Both the position numbers and the translations under genes were made by a program. Of a stretch of DNA of 64,000 nucleotides, positions 1 through 10,493 are shown piece after piece. Under the pieces are notes generated by a model that ran no database searches, was not told the origin of the DNA, and saw nothing but the letters and a program-made list of their open reading frames with translations. Source of the DNA: Pestalotiopsis fici W106-1 (Eukaryota; Ascomycota; Sordariomycetes; Amphisphaeriales; Sporocadaceae); contig NW_006917091.1 in NCBI RefSeq assembly GCF_000516985.1, forward strand, positions 1,874,977-1,938,976, given 5' to 3'. Every line of letters starts with the position of its first letter. The first letter of the stretch is position 1.

Positions 1-1541
1 TTCATGATCCGATGCTTCCATTGGGTTGGGATGAAAATCATGCGATAGGGCTTTGTTACTACAACAGGAAGGTGAGTAGTACACCGAGGCGGCAAGTCGC
101 GACGAAACAGGATCAAGAGCTAGGACATCAGCAGCGAGCTCTGGGCTGCATCTAATCAATGGAAATGTAATGATGATCAAACTACGTCATTATTCAATGG
201 TATTAGAATCTCATAAGAGTTCCTGTGGCAGTGAGCTGGCTTGTGAATAGTTTGCTGCGTTCGATATTGGTTGGTATAATTACCTACATTATGTATACGG
301 CCGGAGACGGGTGGGTCCATAGGTCATGGCCGAGGCGACTGCTCGGGGGCGGACCTCCGCCTGTACTGTGACAGTTTGGTTACATTCACGTAGGTCTGTA
401 CATATGCAAACGGTCAAAGCTACCTTGAGACCTGGAGTGATATTATTCCCGGTACCATCATACGAATACCTGTCTACCTGATTAGCTAAGTGCTGCAACC
501 ATTGCCTTTCGGTCGCTTGTGGTGCTGAGGTGTCATTGCCAAGGCCCGAGGCTGTTCCTGTCATTTACGCCTCGTCGTTCGGCCGAGGGAGAAAAACAAA
601 AAAGGAGGGCGATTCCTTTGATTTTTCACAAACAAATGGTTTGCATATTGTGATTGGTCTGAGAGAGTGGTAATTCCTTTTGAGAATTTACTTTCGGGTG
701 TTGGCTGACTTTGATGTGGCGCCGACCGCTACAAACGATGGTTCAGCGAATCTTCCAATGTCGTGCTCTAAGGGCTATTGGGAACAAATATGAATAGATA
801 TTTTCTGTAGACAAATATTGAAAATTGATTGTCTTTTCTATCACATTACCTAAAATTCAACAGAAACCTACTTTGACGCATTAGACCGCCGAGTGAAGAT
901 TGTAACGTCGCGCAGGTACGTGGTAGAATAGATGGCAATTTCGAGCTATTCCTCAGATCGATAAACAAATACATAGTATGTTTACAAGTCAGGGCTTCGA
1001 AAACATCATGAAAACAATTCGCAGACGAGTTTGCAGGATAATAAAACCCCTACGATGCGTACCAGTAATTTACCTTCTGCTAGATTCTAGACCCTGGCAA
1101 CTTGGTGCCGATTTAGAGTGCAGATCACTAAGGGGTCCACTGTTGTGCAGCTGTCGAACCCCGCCACCTCTAGCTCTTGACCTTGCGACCAATGAAATCA
1201 CACCACTCTGGTCCTGCCGCTGACTATCTGACGCATGTTTGCCCAAAATCTCCCCATCGTGGTTGCAGCGTTGTTCCTGCCCGTAGGCGCATGGTCAACA
1301 TTGTTGATTACTACAACAATTCTGATTGTAAGGTACTCGCTCGTCAGCGCTGAATAAAGATTTCAGCAGCATACTTACTTCTCTTGGCATATCATAGCGC
1401 TGTGTCCAGATTTCAAGGCGCGTGTGTGTGTGCCCGAAAGTATACACACCGAAGACGAATCGGGCTGTTGGCCCCAACGGTCTAAATAAAAATATAGAGA
1501 GGGAGGTTCCAGCTAGAAGACTTGAGCCCAAGGCAGCCGGT
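1..1541. other. intergenic, no gene recognised
   Basis: This stretch lies left of the first gene. The ORFs here are short and none resembles a known family. A 90-codon ATG-started ORF on the minus strand (289-564) has no recognisable domain and no supporting context. A short GT run lies at about 1421-1431. It probably contains the promoter and leader of the gene starting at 1542. Confidence 0.6.
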
Positions 1542-2819
1542 ATGGCAGGCAACTCGGCCCCAGGCAACGTCCAAGAGACTCCGGTGCCTGTTCCAAAGCC
1601 TCAGATTCTCCAGGCCCAAAGCCAAATTCACCAACCCAACCCAACAGCACCCTCCGTTCCAACTGTTGCAGGGGCTCCTGCCTCGACAGCCGTGGACAAC
1701 AAAGGACATGTTGCAGCTGGTTCTACTGCTCAGTCTGCATCCATGACACAGCCTCCCAACTTAGCAGGACAGGCACAGGTGAATCCGCAGCCTATTTCCC
1801 GTTCTGCGTCAGTTCCAGCCGTGCAGACTCCGGTTCCAGCCCCAGTCCCACCGCTCATGGCTCCGGCGCCAGCTACAGGGGTTCCGGCACCGGCATTGGC
1901 ATCGGCATCGGCAGCAACACCGGCAACAACAACGCCGGCAGTGCAAGCAGCATCTTCTGCATCCCCATCATCAGGACCGTCAAAGGTGACACTATCTACA
2001 TCAAGTGCTCCTTCCAACACAACTGCAATCACCTCTACCCCACCTCGTCCATCTTCCCCAGAAATTCCCGTCGTGGAGCCGTTGACTCCTCCTCTTGCCC
2101 CCGTTCAATTTCCACCTCCCAGACAGAGTCATACTTATCTAAACCATCCAGCCGAACAAACTGTCATCCAGCCACCAGCTCCCGCGCCTTTGGACTTTGA
2201 CAGCAATCCAGACGTTCTGGCTCTAAAGTCGACCATGGCCATTCTGCAGATACAAGCAGCCAAGGCTAAACGTGACATGGTGGCTTTGCAAAAGGCAAAG
2301 GAGGCAGCACTTGCCGACCCAGAGGCTTTCATGAAAGATTTACAGGAGGGAAAGATCCAGATGGGCGGTAGCGGACTGTCGGCATCACTGGAACACGATG
2401 ATGACTCAGATTCGGATTCTTCTGGCGATGATGACGAGGATGTAGCCATGGACTTGACAAAGGATGAGCAAGCGAGTGATGCTGTTAAGAGTGAGCCCAA
2501 AGCTCCTGGATCCGAGAAAAAGCCAAAGCCGCAACGAAAGCCGTGGAGCCAATTACCTAATAAGCAAAGCGTCGCGCGCATGCCGGCCATCAATTGGAGT
2601 CAGTACGCCGTGGTTGGAGAATCGCTGGACAGACTTCATAATGACCAAGTGGCACGGCCGGCTCAGGGCACTCCAGCAACACTTGCCGCCGATGGCACGT
2701 ATGTGTTCCATGGTGAAGGACGTCAACAGGAATTCAATGGTATTGCAGCACCATTTGATCCCCTCAAGGATCAACTGGCGAAGAAGTCGAAGCCTAAGAC
2801 TCCAAACCGCCAGGGATAG
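1542..2819 (+). CDS. low-complexity probable nuclear protein, unknown function
   Basis: The reading frame encodes 425 aa from the ATG at 1542. The frame is open further upstream but has no ATG there. Residues 1 to about 230 are rich in Pro, Ala, Ser, Thr and Gln. A helical Lys/Ala-rich segment follows (about 250-300). Next come an acidic Asp/Ser run (about 315-340) and a Lys/Pro basic segment (about 365-385). Last is a more ordered C-terminal part containing INWSQYAVVGESLDRLH. The composition suggests a nuclear scaffold or chromatin-associated protein, but that is inference and I do not recognise the family with certainty. The frame ends at a TAG (2817-2819), and the same frame is then open for 98 more codons (separate entry). 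The gene may therefore be truncated by a nonsense mutation or end in a leaky stop. It converges on the E2 gene at 4054. Confidence 0.7.
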   Translation: MAGNSAPGNVQETPVPVPKPQILQAQSQIHQPNPTAPSVPTVAGAPASTAVDNKGHVAAGSTAQSASMTQPPNLAGQAQVNPQPISRSASVPAVQTPVPAPVPPLMAPAPATGVPAPALASASAATPATTTPAVQAASSASPSSGPSKVTLSTSSAPSNTTAITSTPPRPSSPEIPVVEPLTPPLAPVQFPPPRQSHTYLNHPAEQTVIQPPAPAPLDFDSNPDVLALKSTMAILQIQAAKAKRDMVALQKAKEAALADPEAFMKDLQEGKIQMGGSGLSASLEHDDDSDSDSSGDDDEDVAMDLTKDEQASDAVKSEPKAPGSEKKPKPQRKPWSQLPNKQSVARMPAINWSQYAVVGESLDRLHNDQVARPAQGTPATLAADGTYVFHGEGRQQEFNGIAAPFDPLKDQLAKKSKPKTPNRQG

Positions 2820-3116
2820 AAACCCGGCGATGCGTCGACAGAAAAGGCAAACAGTGACCCTTGCCGCTCGCCCATAGCCTCAAGTGTGCCGACGATGCAG
2901 CCTCGCGTATCGGTGCTTAATCCCGCTATACTTCAGACTCTAAAGACTAAGCGTCGGCAGACAAGGAGAAAGAGGAAGAGGCCTAAGAAGACAGAGGCAA
3001 GATCATCAAGTCTTCGGTACTGGATCGTGCCCCCTTCCGAGGATGTAAAGCCAGTCACACAACCAAACTTTCGCAATAGGGACTCGAACGGACGGTTTCT
3101 CAAGCATGGCGCTTGA
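2820..3116 (+). other. in-frame ORF extension directly after the TAG stop
   Basis: Immediately after the TAG at 2817-2819 the same frame continues for 98 sense codons to a TGA at 3114-3116. The translation looks protein-like. It has a strongly basic run (KTKRRQTRRKRKRPKK) and then an ordered stretch, WIVPPSEDVKPVTQPNFR. No plausible splice donor before the TAG would remove it. The stretch could be the original C-terminus cut off by a nonsense mutation, a readthrough extension, or a sequencing error at the stop. I annotate it as a probable former or conditional C-terminus of the upstream gene. Confidence 0.5.
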
Positions 3117-4053
3117 GATGGTGCATTGGCTGCCAGGCCCATCTCCCAGGACAAACATGTGGGTTATGTCCCAAGAAGGCGGTTTCAGAAGAGCAGAAAG
3201 GCTGCCAGAAGTAGATCTGGTAATGTCCAAAGCTATTGACTTGGCGGAGGGCTAGACACTAAACTTTTTGCTCGCGTGGCAGTAAGGACTCGAGGAATGA
3301 ATTGGCAATCTAGCATTTGAGCTAAATCATACACATGGGCTCACAAAGGCTGTCAAGGCTTGTCGGGTTCTAAAAGGATAATTTCCAGTGGTCATGAGGT
3401 TGTTCCTTGAGTTGGGAACGATGAAACTTTGACCAAACAGCATTCGAGATACATAACTCCCTTGCGAGCTGCTAGGATAATCCAGAAAAATGCTTCACCA
3501 ACCTCTTGACTGCTCGTGATCAAAAACGTGACAATAAAAGTGATGATGAAGGTCGCCTTGTATTATTTCTGGGGTTCTGTACATAGCTGCCCCACAAACA
3601 GTTCGCTACATTTCGCTTTCAAGAGGTATCTAGCCGTAAACGAGGTCTACCGAAACACACAAGACGTCCCTAATACTATCACAGTGTGGCCTTGATTGCC
3701 TCCGCGCTTGCCTCGATACTCATAATGGCGCAAAGGATAAACGAGGAAAGAAGGCAAGAAAAAAAAAAGAAGAAGAAAAGACTATCGTTTGCAGGACTCC
3801 AATGCAACCAGCCATGCCTGCCTGTGTTTGTGCTTACTCCAAGCACTTATGCCATGCCATATCCGGTTCCTCCGAAACGCCGTGGTTTCTCGAAGAATTG
3901 TTCTGTCGCTTCTTCGAGAAATGCAATGCACACCTTGGACGCAAGCTTGAAAGGTACAAACTTAAGTCTAAAAAATAATAATAACAGACTCGGGAAAGAT
4001 GGGAGCGTCCTTGACCGTAGCCATGGCGCGAGACGAGGAATGAAACAAATCGA
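3117..4053. other. convergent intergenic region
   Basis: This is the shared 3' region of the gene at 1542 and the minus-strand E2 gene. It holds a purine tract (about 3757-3780, A-rich with AAG repeats) and a short A/T run near 3968-3985. No gene is recognised. Confidence 0.6.
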
Positions 4054-5492
4054 TTAGCAGTCCTCCAAGCTTTGCTGTACGGATCTGCGAAGTCGTCTGT
4101 TGTAAAGCTTGCGATCATCCGGTCCACCCCAGAATAGCTTGTGCGCTTCTGGATTTGTCAGAGTCCTCGGGTCGTAAGGAGGACACTCTTCCTCGAGGGC
4201 ATCAATGATGGCTTCGATATGATTCTTAACATCTTCCCGCCGATTGGTCTTGGGGAAGTAGCATGGTGTTCCATCGCGGGCGATACGGTGATGGAAAATC
4301 TTGGTCTTGAACTCCACGCGCGGTTGCTCCTCTGGGAAACGAGGGCTGAATCGGATAACCACGTTGAATAGACCGCCATCGAGGTTCGTCATAGGTCGTC
4401 CGATATAGGTCAAACCCCAGACAAAAGGGTTACCATCCACAAGCTCAATATGGTGAGAGACGTCGTTTCGCTTGAAGGACTCCTTGATCTGTTCAAATTG
4501 TCGTCCAAGGTTCACAGCGACGGTCGAGTCCTTATGCTTTGGCAAGAGACCCTCCTTGGCCCAAGATTCAGCCTCCTCGTGGAGAGCACGCTTGATGTTC
4601 AGCAGTCTTTGCTGTAGCTCGCTGTAGTTGAACTTGCCCTCCATGTTATTGTTGAGGCCTTCGAATGGCATGCGAACAAAGGTCGTGCCGTCCTTGAACT
4701 CGGTCTTGGCTTTCTCGATTGACTCCATGTACGAATCAAAATACCATAGGAATCTCTGCTTGATGAGATCCTTGAAAGGCTCCCACGGGACGGCACTCTC
4801 GTCCACATCATCGAGATCGTCGTCAAAGTCGAGGCTGTAATCCTCCTTCTCCTTGATCGACGCAGCCCGCGTGGCTGCCTGAACACCATGGGTGATGCCC
4901 AGGAAATCCTCCATGCGCTGAATCACGGAAATGCGCAGGGCTTCGTGGCGAATCTACAGAAGAGGCCAATTCAGTGGATATTCTCAACAAAGCGCTTCCA
5001 GTCACGGCCATGGAAAGGTACTGGGCTTACCTTGGCAACATAGTCCTTTTGATATTTCTTGTCGCTGGGAGTGTTTGCATCCTCAAAGCCGGGCTCGTTC
5101 TCGTAGGGATTAGTTGACATGAGACTCTGTATGGACAAGAGAATGGATTCTAGACCCTGTGCTGGCGACCACTCCTCGCCCGGCTCGCCTCGCCATGTGC
5201 CCAAGATGGACAGACACACCTTGCCGTTGGCATATATGTTGGGGTTGAAACGGCAGCGGCCGCCATTTGTGGTGGTGGCAGTGACGGAGGGGCTCTTTCT
5301 GGGGTATTCCTTATTGAACTTGACAGCAAACTCGAAAAAGCCGAATTCATAAGGTGTCTCGTGAGGGCCGATGATCAAGGTCCGGACATTTCGCACATCG
5401 TGATCACGGAAAGCGACTGCCAGGGACAGGTCAGAGTGCTTCTGAATGTCGCTGATCTCCTTGGAGATCCGGATGATACTTTGGTCTGCCAT
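4054..5492 (-). CDS. UBE2Z-type ubiquitin-conjugating enzyme with a second UBC-like domain
   Basis: There are two exons, 5492-5031 and 4953-4054, joined by a 77-nt phase-0 intron (donor GTAAGC, acceptor TAG). They encode 453 aa. Residues 1-154 form a UBC (E2) core with the active-site Cys93 in NGKVCLSIL and an NPN in place of HPN. Residues about 155-275 match the C-terminal extension typical of UBE2Z (IRHEALRISV, YFDSYMES, FNYSELQQRLLNIK). Residues about 300-453 look like a further E2 fold, with Cys385 in DGTPCYF at the catalytic position but HHR where HPN is expected. The role is ubiquitin (or FAT10-like) transfer from an E1. The second domain may be a catalytically dead UEV-like module; this is inference. 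The start ATG is preceded by (TAG)n(AAG)n repeats, which create an artificial poly-Leu extension if read through. Confidence 0.88.
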
Positions 5493-7170
5493 GGGGGCTA
5501 GGTGGTAGAAGAGGAGTAGTAGTAGTAGTAGAAGAAGAAGAAGCTCAAGTCTCAGTACTGCTGCGATTTCTGCTGCCACTTCCCTTCGACCCAGATCACA
5601 CAGTCATCGAACGAGAAAGGGAGAAGGAGGGAGGAAGAACCTGAGAGGGACGAGTTGCCTGCAAGAATATTCACAAATGCGCTGCGGGGATGAAGGTAAA
5701 CAGAGGTACGGGCAAGGCAGGCCGCCAGGTGGACAGCATGAAGCAGGGACAATCAACGGCGGGAACCACTTGTGTCTCAGGCAGAAAGAGCGTAAAGTTT
5801 GTATGCATGTGAGGTAAAGAAAGGATTATTCGCTGGAGGTGCGGGAGAAGTATTGAACAATCCCAGGAAAGATAGTAGCCAGTACCGCTGAGGAGCGGAT
5901 TCTTTCGAGAATCGAGCTTTTCTGCCTGGGGTATTACAAGGTATCTGCAGCCTCCTGCCCTATGGCCTAAAGTTTTCTCTCTTTTTTCCCTCTTTGCGTT
6001 TGGGCGAGATCCGCCGATCAAATTAGATTCCGAGTTTGAAAATGTGATGCGATTGGGATGGGAATCAATGTCTTGCAGCTGCGGAGGGGTTTTTGGAGGG
6101 GTTTATCAGATGGGACGCGCTGCCCGCTCGTGTATGGTGCGGTACCTACTCTAGACGGGCGAAGTGGGGGGGTGTTTTTTATGGGACGACGATCTTGGGT
6201 TAATGCCCGGCCGGGGCACTCTGACTTTGTATCAAGGTCTGGTAGGTTTCTGGATTACACAGAGCACCTAATGTAGGTAAAGTCGAGGTACATAGATAAC
6301 TGCCGTACATGTCATTAGCGTAGCGGAAATTGGAGACTTTCCGACTTGGCTCGAATCACCTAATCTGAACATAGAGCAATGAGTTGTCTATAGAGAATTG
6401 TAGATGAAAAACCTGGGAGAAATCCCAAAGTTTTCGGTAATCGCCTAGTCAGATATACAAGGCGCTGAATCTTGACTGAACCAGTGACACGGGATTTTGG
6501 CGATCATAATTGTATCAGCTACAGAGAGTAACATGCGTGTATCTGCAACTCTGCCACGTTGAGGAATCTTGAATTTGTTTTGCTTGTTAGGAAGTATACC
6601 TACACAATGTACCCTATGAGATATGGCCAGGATCTAGTAGTAATTCGCTTAGCACCGGCGCCGTACAGAGTACATATCCAGTGGAGTCCCTTGATCATGT
6701 TATCAGTCATGTACCCAAGATAGGAAATAATTGAGAACTGGGTAATACAACAATATCAAAAGTAGTTCATCCCTGGAACTACTCGATAATCATGCTTATA
6801 CAAGCTGATTTGAGGCGACTACCTCAGCTGCAGCGTGTGAATAGTGTCACACGTCTTTGTGCACGACTACCTACGGTATGTGTGAATGTACGAATGTAAT
6901 ACCCGGCCGACGAGGGGCCTAAGACCATTGATGTGGATCTCAAGCTAGCATCCCTATTTCGGCAAAAAAAGGGTACCTGGGCGACCTGGGGCTACAGCTC
7001 CGATGCATGTACGTACTGTGTATGGATACTACGTACATTTTCTACCAGGTATAATCTAGTTTAGGCGATTGTCCCTGAACACACCGCAGCTCGCTCTCAA
7101 CGTCGTGTAGGCAGTGACTGACAATTCTTCGACAATTGCCCTTCTCCCCCGACTCCAATCGAACAGCGTC
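5493..7170. other. divergent promoter region of the E2 and ERG26 genes
   Basis: This 1.7 kb region lies between two divergent genes and has no recognisable gene. Next to the E2 start it holds a trinucleotide microsatellite (about 5513-5545). Further right are several TACCTA/GTACC-type short motifs and one GTACAGAGTAC element (6663-6673). Confidence 0.6.
5513..5545. repeat. trinucleotide microsatellite in the E2 5' leader
   Basis: On the plus strand this reads as about five TAG units followed by four or five AAG units. It ends some 20 nt upstream of the E2 start codon (5492), so it sits in the transcribed leader or core promoter. Confidence 0.85.
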
Positions 7171-8386
7171 ATGGCTACCGAGAAGACCCAGAAGCCCTCC
7201 CTGGGCCGCGTCCTCGTCGTGGGCGGCTGTGGCTTCCTGGGCCACCACATGGTCAACGTAGCGCTTCGCGACTGGACCACGAGCGCCGTGTCCGTCGTCG
7301 ACGTCCGCTGCCAGCGCAACCGGCGCCCCGAGTCCGACGGCGTCGAGTACGTCGAGGCCGACATTACCGATGCCGACAACCTCGCCAAGGTCTTTGGCCG
7401 GCTGAAGCCCGACGTCGTTATCCACACGGCCTCGCCGCCCGCCCAGGCCAGCGGTGCCGTCTCCGATGAGCTGTTCCGCAAGGTCAATGTTGAGGGCACC
7501 CGGGCTGTGGTTGCGGCTTCCCAGCAGAGCGGTGTCAAGGCTCTGGTATTCACGAGCTCGGCCAGCATCATCAGCGATAACCGGAGCGATCTCATCAATG
7601 CCAATGAAAACTGGCCCGTCATTAGGGGAAAGAACCAGTCAGAATACTATTCTGAGACAAAGGTACTGTTACAATATGTCTTATATATATCTCTCCCCAA
7701 TCACAAGGATGTTGAATTGACACAATTTGAAACCCCCATAGGCCGAAGCGGAATCCATAGTCCTTGCCGCCAACCGCGCCGAAGCGTACCCGAACCTCCT
7801 CACCGCCTCGATCCGGCCGTCTGGAATCTTTGGCGAGGGCGACGTTCAGGCCGTCTACCACATTGTCAACATCTACGAGCAAGGAAGGACGGGCGTCCAG
7901 GTGGGACCCAACACCAACATGTTCGACTTTACATATGTCGAGAACGTGGCGCACGGACACTTGCTGGCGGCGCGGGCGCTGCTCTTGACAGCACAGAGCA
8001 AGACGGTGCCCCTGGACCACGAGCGCGTCGACGGCGAGGCCTTCTTCATCACGAATGGTGAGCCCGTCTACTTTTGGGACTTTACCCGCGCCATCTGGCG
8101 CGCCGCCGGAAGCGACAAGGGCACCAGCCACGTCTGGGAGATGTCACGCGAGCTGGGTCTTGTGCTCGGCTTCCTGAGCGAGGTTGCCTTTGGCATCATG
8201 CGCAAGCCGCCCACTTTCAACCGCCAGAGAATCATCTACAGTTGCATGACGAGGTATTACGACATTTCCAAGGCTCAGAGGAGGCTTGGCTACAAGCCGC
8301 TGGTGAGCCTGAGCGAAGGCGTCAAGAGGGCGGTCCAGTGGACTTTGGACCAGAAGCAGGCCAAGGCGGCGGCAGCAAAGAACTAA
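7171..8386 (+). CDS. ERG26: sterol-4-alpha-carboxylate 3-dehydrogenase (decarboxylating)
   Basis: There are two exons, 7171-7662 and 7742-8386, joined by a 79-nt phase-0 intron. They encode 378 aa. The protein is an extended short-chain dehydrogenase/reductase of the 3-beta-HSD family. The Rossmann motif GGCGFLG lies at residues 18-24, the acidic NAD-binding strand end in VVDV follows, and the catalytic YxxxK (YSETK, 160-164) sits exactly at the end of exon 1. The family oxidises the 3-hydroxyl of 4-alpha-carboxysterols with loss of CO2 during C-4 demethylation in ergosterol synthesis, in the ER with Erg25, Erg27 and Erg28. The C-terminal half has the substrate-domain motif NGEPVYFWDF and RLGYKPLVSL. 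Length and motifs are complete. A family relative acting on another 3-beta-hydroxysteroid cannot be excluded without a phylogeny. Confidence 0.9.
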
Positions 8387-9096
8387 TTCTTCAAGAGAGA
8401 CACATAATTCAGCGCCAGAATAATATTTTGTAATACATGATTGCATATAGGTGGGACTTTGCATTATTCAACACCGTCATAAGCGCTGCAGAGACCGCTT
8501 ATCATTAATACCAATTATAGAGCCATTGTTAATTGTACCAAAGCTCAACTTGAAGAATAAGAGTATATCTTCAACATCACTGACCCTTTCCTGCCTCGGA
8601 TCTCACTTGCGAGACAGTGGCCAAGTAGCCAATCTCGGGATACACTGTTAACTGACTACGGCTCATAGCCGTCACGGACCAGATAAATCATCAAGTCAAG
8701 GAGTCAAAAGTCAATCTCGTTTAGAGTATAAAGCTTCCAATGAAAGCATATCACGTTTGCCGCCATGCTCAACTCTTCCCAAAAACATATCTCGAGAACC
8801 CTTTACTGACGCCGTGTCCATGCATGAAAACAAAAATGTAGATGATCCGTAGCCGCTTCACCCGGAGCTGGATTCCTTGTGCTCAATCGGACCGCATAAT
8901 CTCGAAATATCCCCCTTTGCGTTTCCTCGGCCTCCCTTCTTTTGTTTTGAGCTCCACGGTTGAAGTGATGAATGTGGTCTATACAAATAACTGAGAGTTG
9001 CACGTCGCTGCCAAGTGCTGAGCTAATAGCAGCCTCGTAGGCAATGGCGCAAGGCGTGAGCCCAGAAGTGGTGATAAGTCGCGATGATGGGAGGTT
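8387..9096. other. convergent intergenic region
   Basis: This is the shared 3' region of ERG26 (plus) and RPB4 (minus), about 710 nt. I see no gene, repeat or RNA signature. Confidence 0.6.
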
Positions 9097-9794
9097 TTAG
9101 CGGAATTTTTGCATTTCCTCGAGAAGTTCAGTCAGATCTTCATCGCTGATCTTGTCTGTGAGCGATGGAATGAGAGTCTTGGCCTCATCTGCATCGGCGC
9201 AGCACAATGTTCCTGTCTCGTCTGTCAGTTACCGACATTGACAGAAATCCTTGGCCATAGTCCCACGCAACAAAGAAGGTTCCGGAACCACAATCAAGTG
9301 GGCAACGTACCGAGCTGCGCTCGCTCGAACTTGTGAAACTCCTTGTGAGCGCTCAAAAGGCGCTCGACTGCCTCCACATTCTCCTTCTTCTGAAACCGCG
9401 CAAAGTTATCCAGGTAGTCCATGGTCTTGGTCAGCATCCTAGCGGAAAGTCCAGTGTTAGTATTGTGTTTGTGATTGCGCATACACATAAAACTGCTGTG
9501 CATTTCTCCATGATTTAGATGCAAGCACGGGTGGTCGGTACGATGTTGTTTGACAAATGCAGCACTCTAAGCGACCACGTACTCGTTCTTCTCGACATCC
9601 TTGCCTTCTATCCGGCGCTTGTTGACCAGCGCATTGATGACGAGCGACGCCTCGGACAGGGTCAAGGTGTCAACATCTTGGAACTCGCCAAGATTCAACA
9701 CGCTCGAGGCCTCCTCATTGCCAGCGGGCACAGGCTTGCTGCGCGAGGTTTGTTGATTATTCGTGCGGCGAGTGCCGTTGCTTTGGTTGGACAT
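9097..9794 (-). CDS. RPB4: RNA polymerase II subunit RPB4
   Basis: There are three exons, 9794-9583, 9438-9311 and 9212-9097, giving 151 aa. Introns are 144 nt and 98 nt with GT-AG ends, and all junctions keep the frame. Exon 1 ends in the codon for Glu that precedes MLTKTMDYLDNFARFQ. The characteristic signature HKFERAQLGTLCCADADEAK spans the exon 2/3 junction, and the C-terminus SDEDLTELLEEMQKFR is typical. Rpb4 pairs with Rpb7 to form the stalk of RNA polymerase II. It acts in initiation, RNA export and mRNA decay. The N-terminal 30 residues are polar and poorly conserved. The gene is divergent from TRS23, with about 700 nt of shared upstream DNA. Confidence 0.93.
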
Positions 9795-10493
9795 TGTTCG
9801 TCGAGTTGTGTGTGTAAATGTGCCGAGATTCGTGTGGGCGCAAGTAGCTGAAAGCGGACAATGAAGCAAGTAATTGCGCGCGTATCGAGAGCAGGCGGAG
9901 ATCGCTTTTCAAAATGGGAATCGATATTGTCCGCGCTTCTCGAAAAGAGTATAGGCGTGCGCAGTGCTTTCGAGTGCGAATGTTGCGGGCGATGTCGCAG
10001 TAGTATGATATTGTAGTGCAAGTAGATATGTATGTAGTTGGGCAAAAAGTCCGAGTCGATGAGGGTCGGCCAAGCTGAATCAAATGCGGCTCTGAATAAA
10101 GTTGACAGGGAACCTTTTGGGGGCGGAACAGGCAACGCGGCCTAGCGCATTTTTGGGGGAAAGATGGGGGGAAGAATCCCTGCCCGCCCTGGTCCTAGGT
10201 ACTGGATAAACTCCGGAGTGAACCACCGTAACCACTGCAAAGCTGAGCTCTACAGCGACCCCAAGGTACCTAGAGGGACAGGCAACACTGAATTGCCGTC
10301 TGTCAACTTTGGAATTCGTTGCTTGCGTGGTCCCTCTGCAACTCGGCGCTGGAGATGACAAGCCAAGCTGGTTGCATCCGAATTTGACAAAAGCGCTGAA
10401 TGAGATAGAAACTACTTCATTGATCAGGCCGATACCTTTCATTTATCAATCTCATCAAAGTCATCCTTGTTCTTTGAGAGCCAATCAGTGGCA
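9795..10493. other. divergent promoter region of RPB4 and TRS23
   Basis: This is about 700 nt between two divergent start codons. It contains short GTACCTAG-type motifs near 10195 and 10265. No gene is seen; open frames here on the minus strand lack any family resemblance. Confidence 0.6.

Noticed and set aside
289..564. 90-codon ATG-started minus-strand ORF
   Set aside because: No family resemblance, no neighbouring exon that joins in frame, and its length is within chance for this composition.
3073..3095. B-box-like tRNA promoter match (GTTCGAGTC on the minus strand)
   Set aside because: No matching A box, acceptor stem or anticodon arm at the right spacing.
5493..5579. Poly-Leu N-terminal extension of the E2 protein
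   Set aside because: There is no in-frame ATG upstream; the Leu run is the translated microsatellite. The E2 core begins properly at the ATG at 5492.
7056..7622. Long antisense ORF over ERG26
   Set aside because: Shadow frame of a GC-rich coding exon; the sense strand encodes complete ERG26 motifs.
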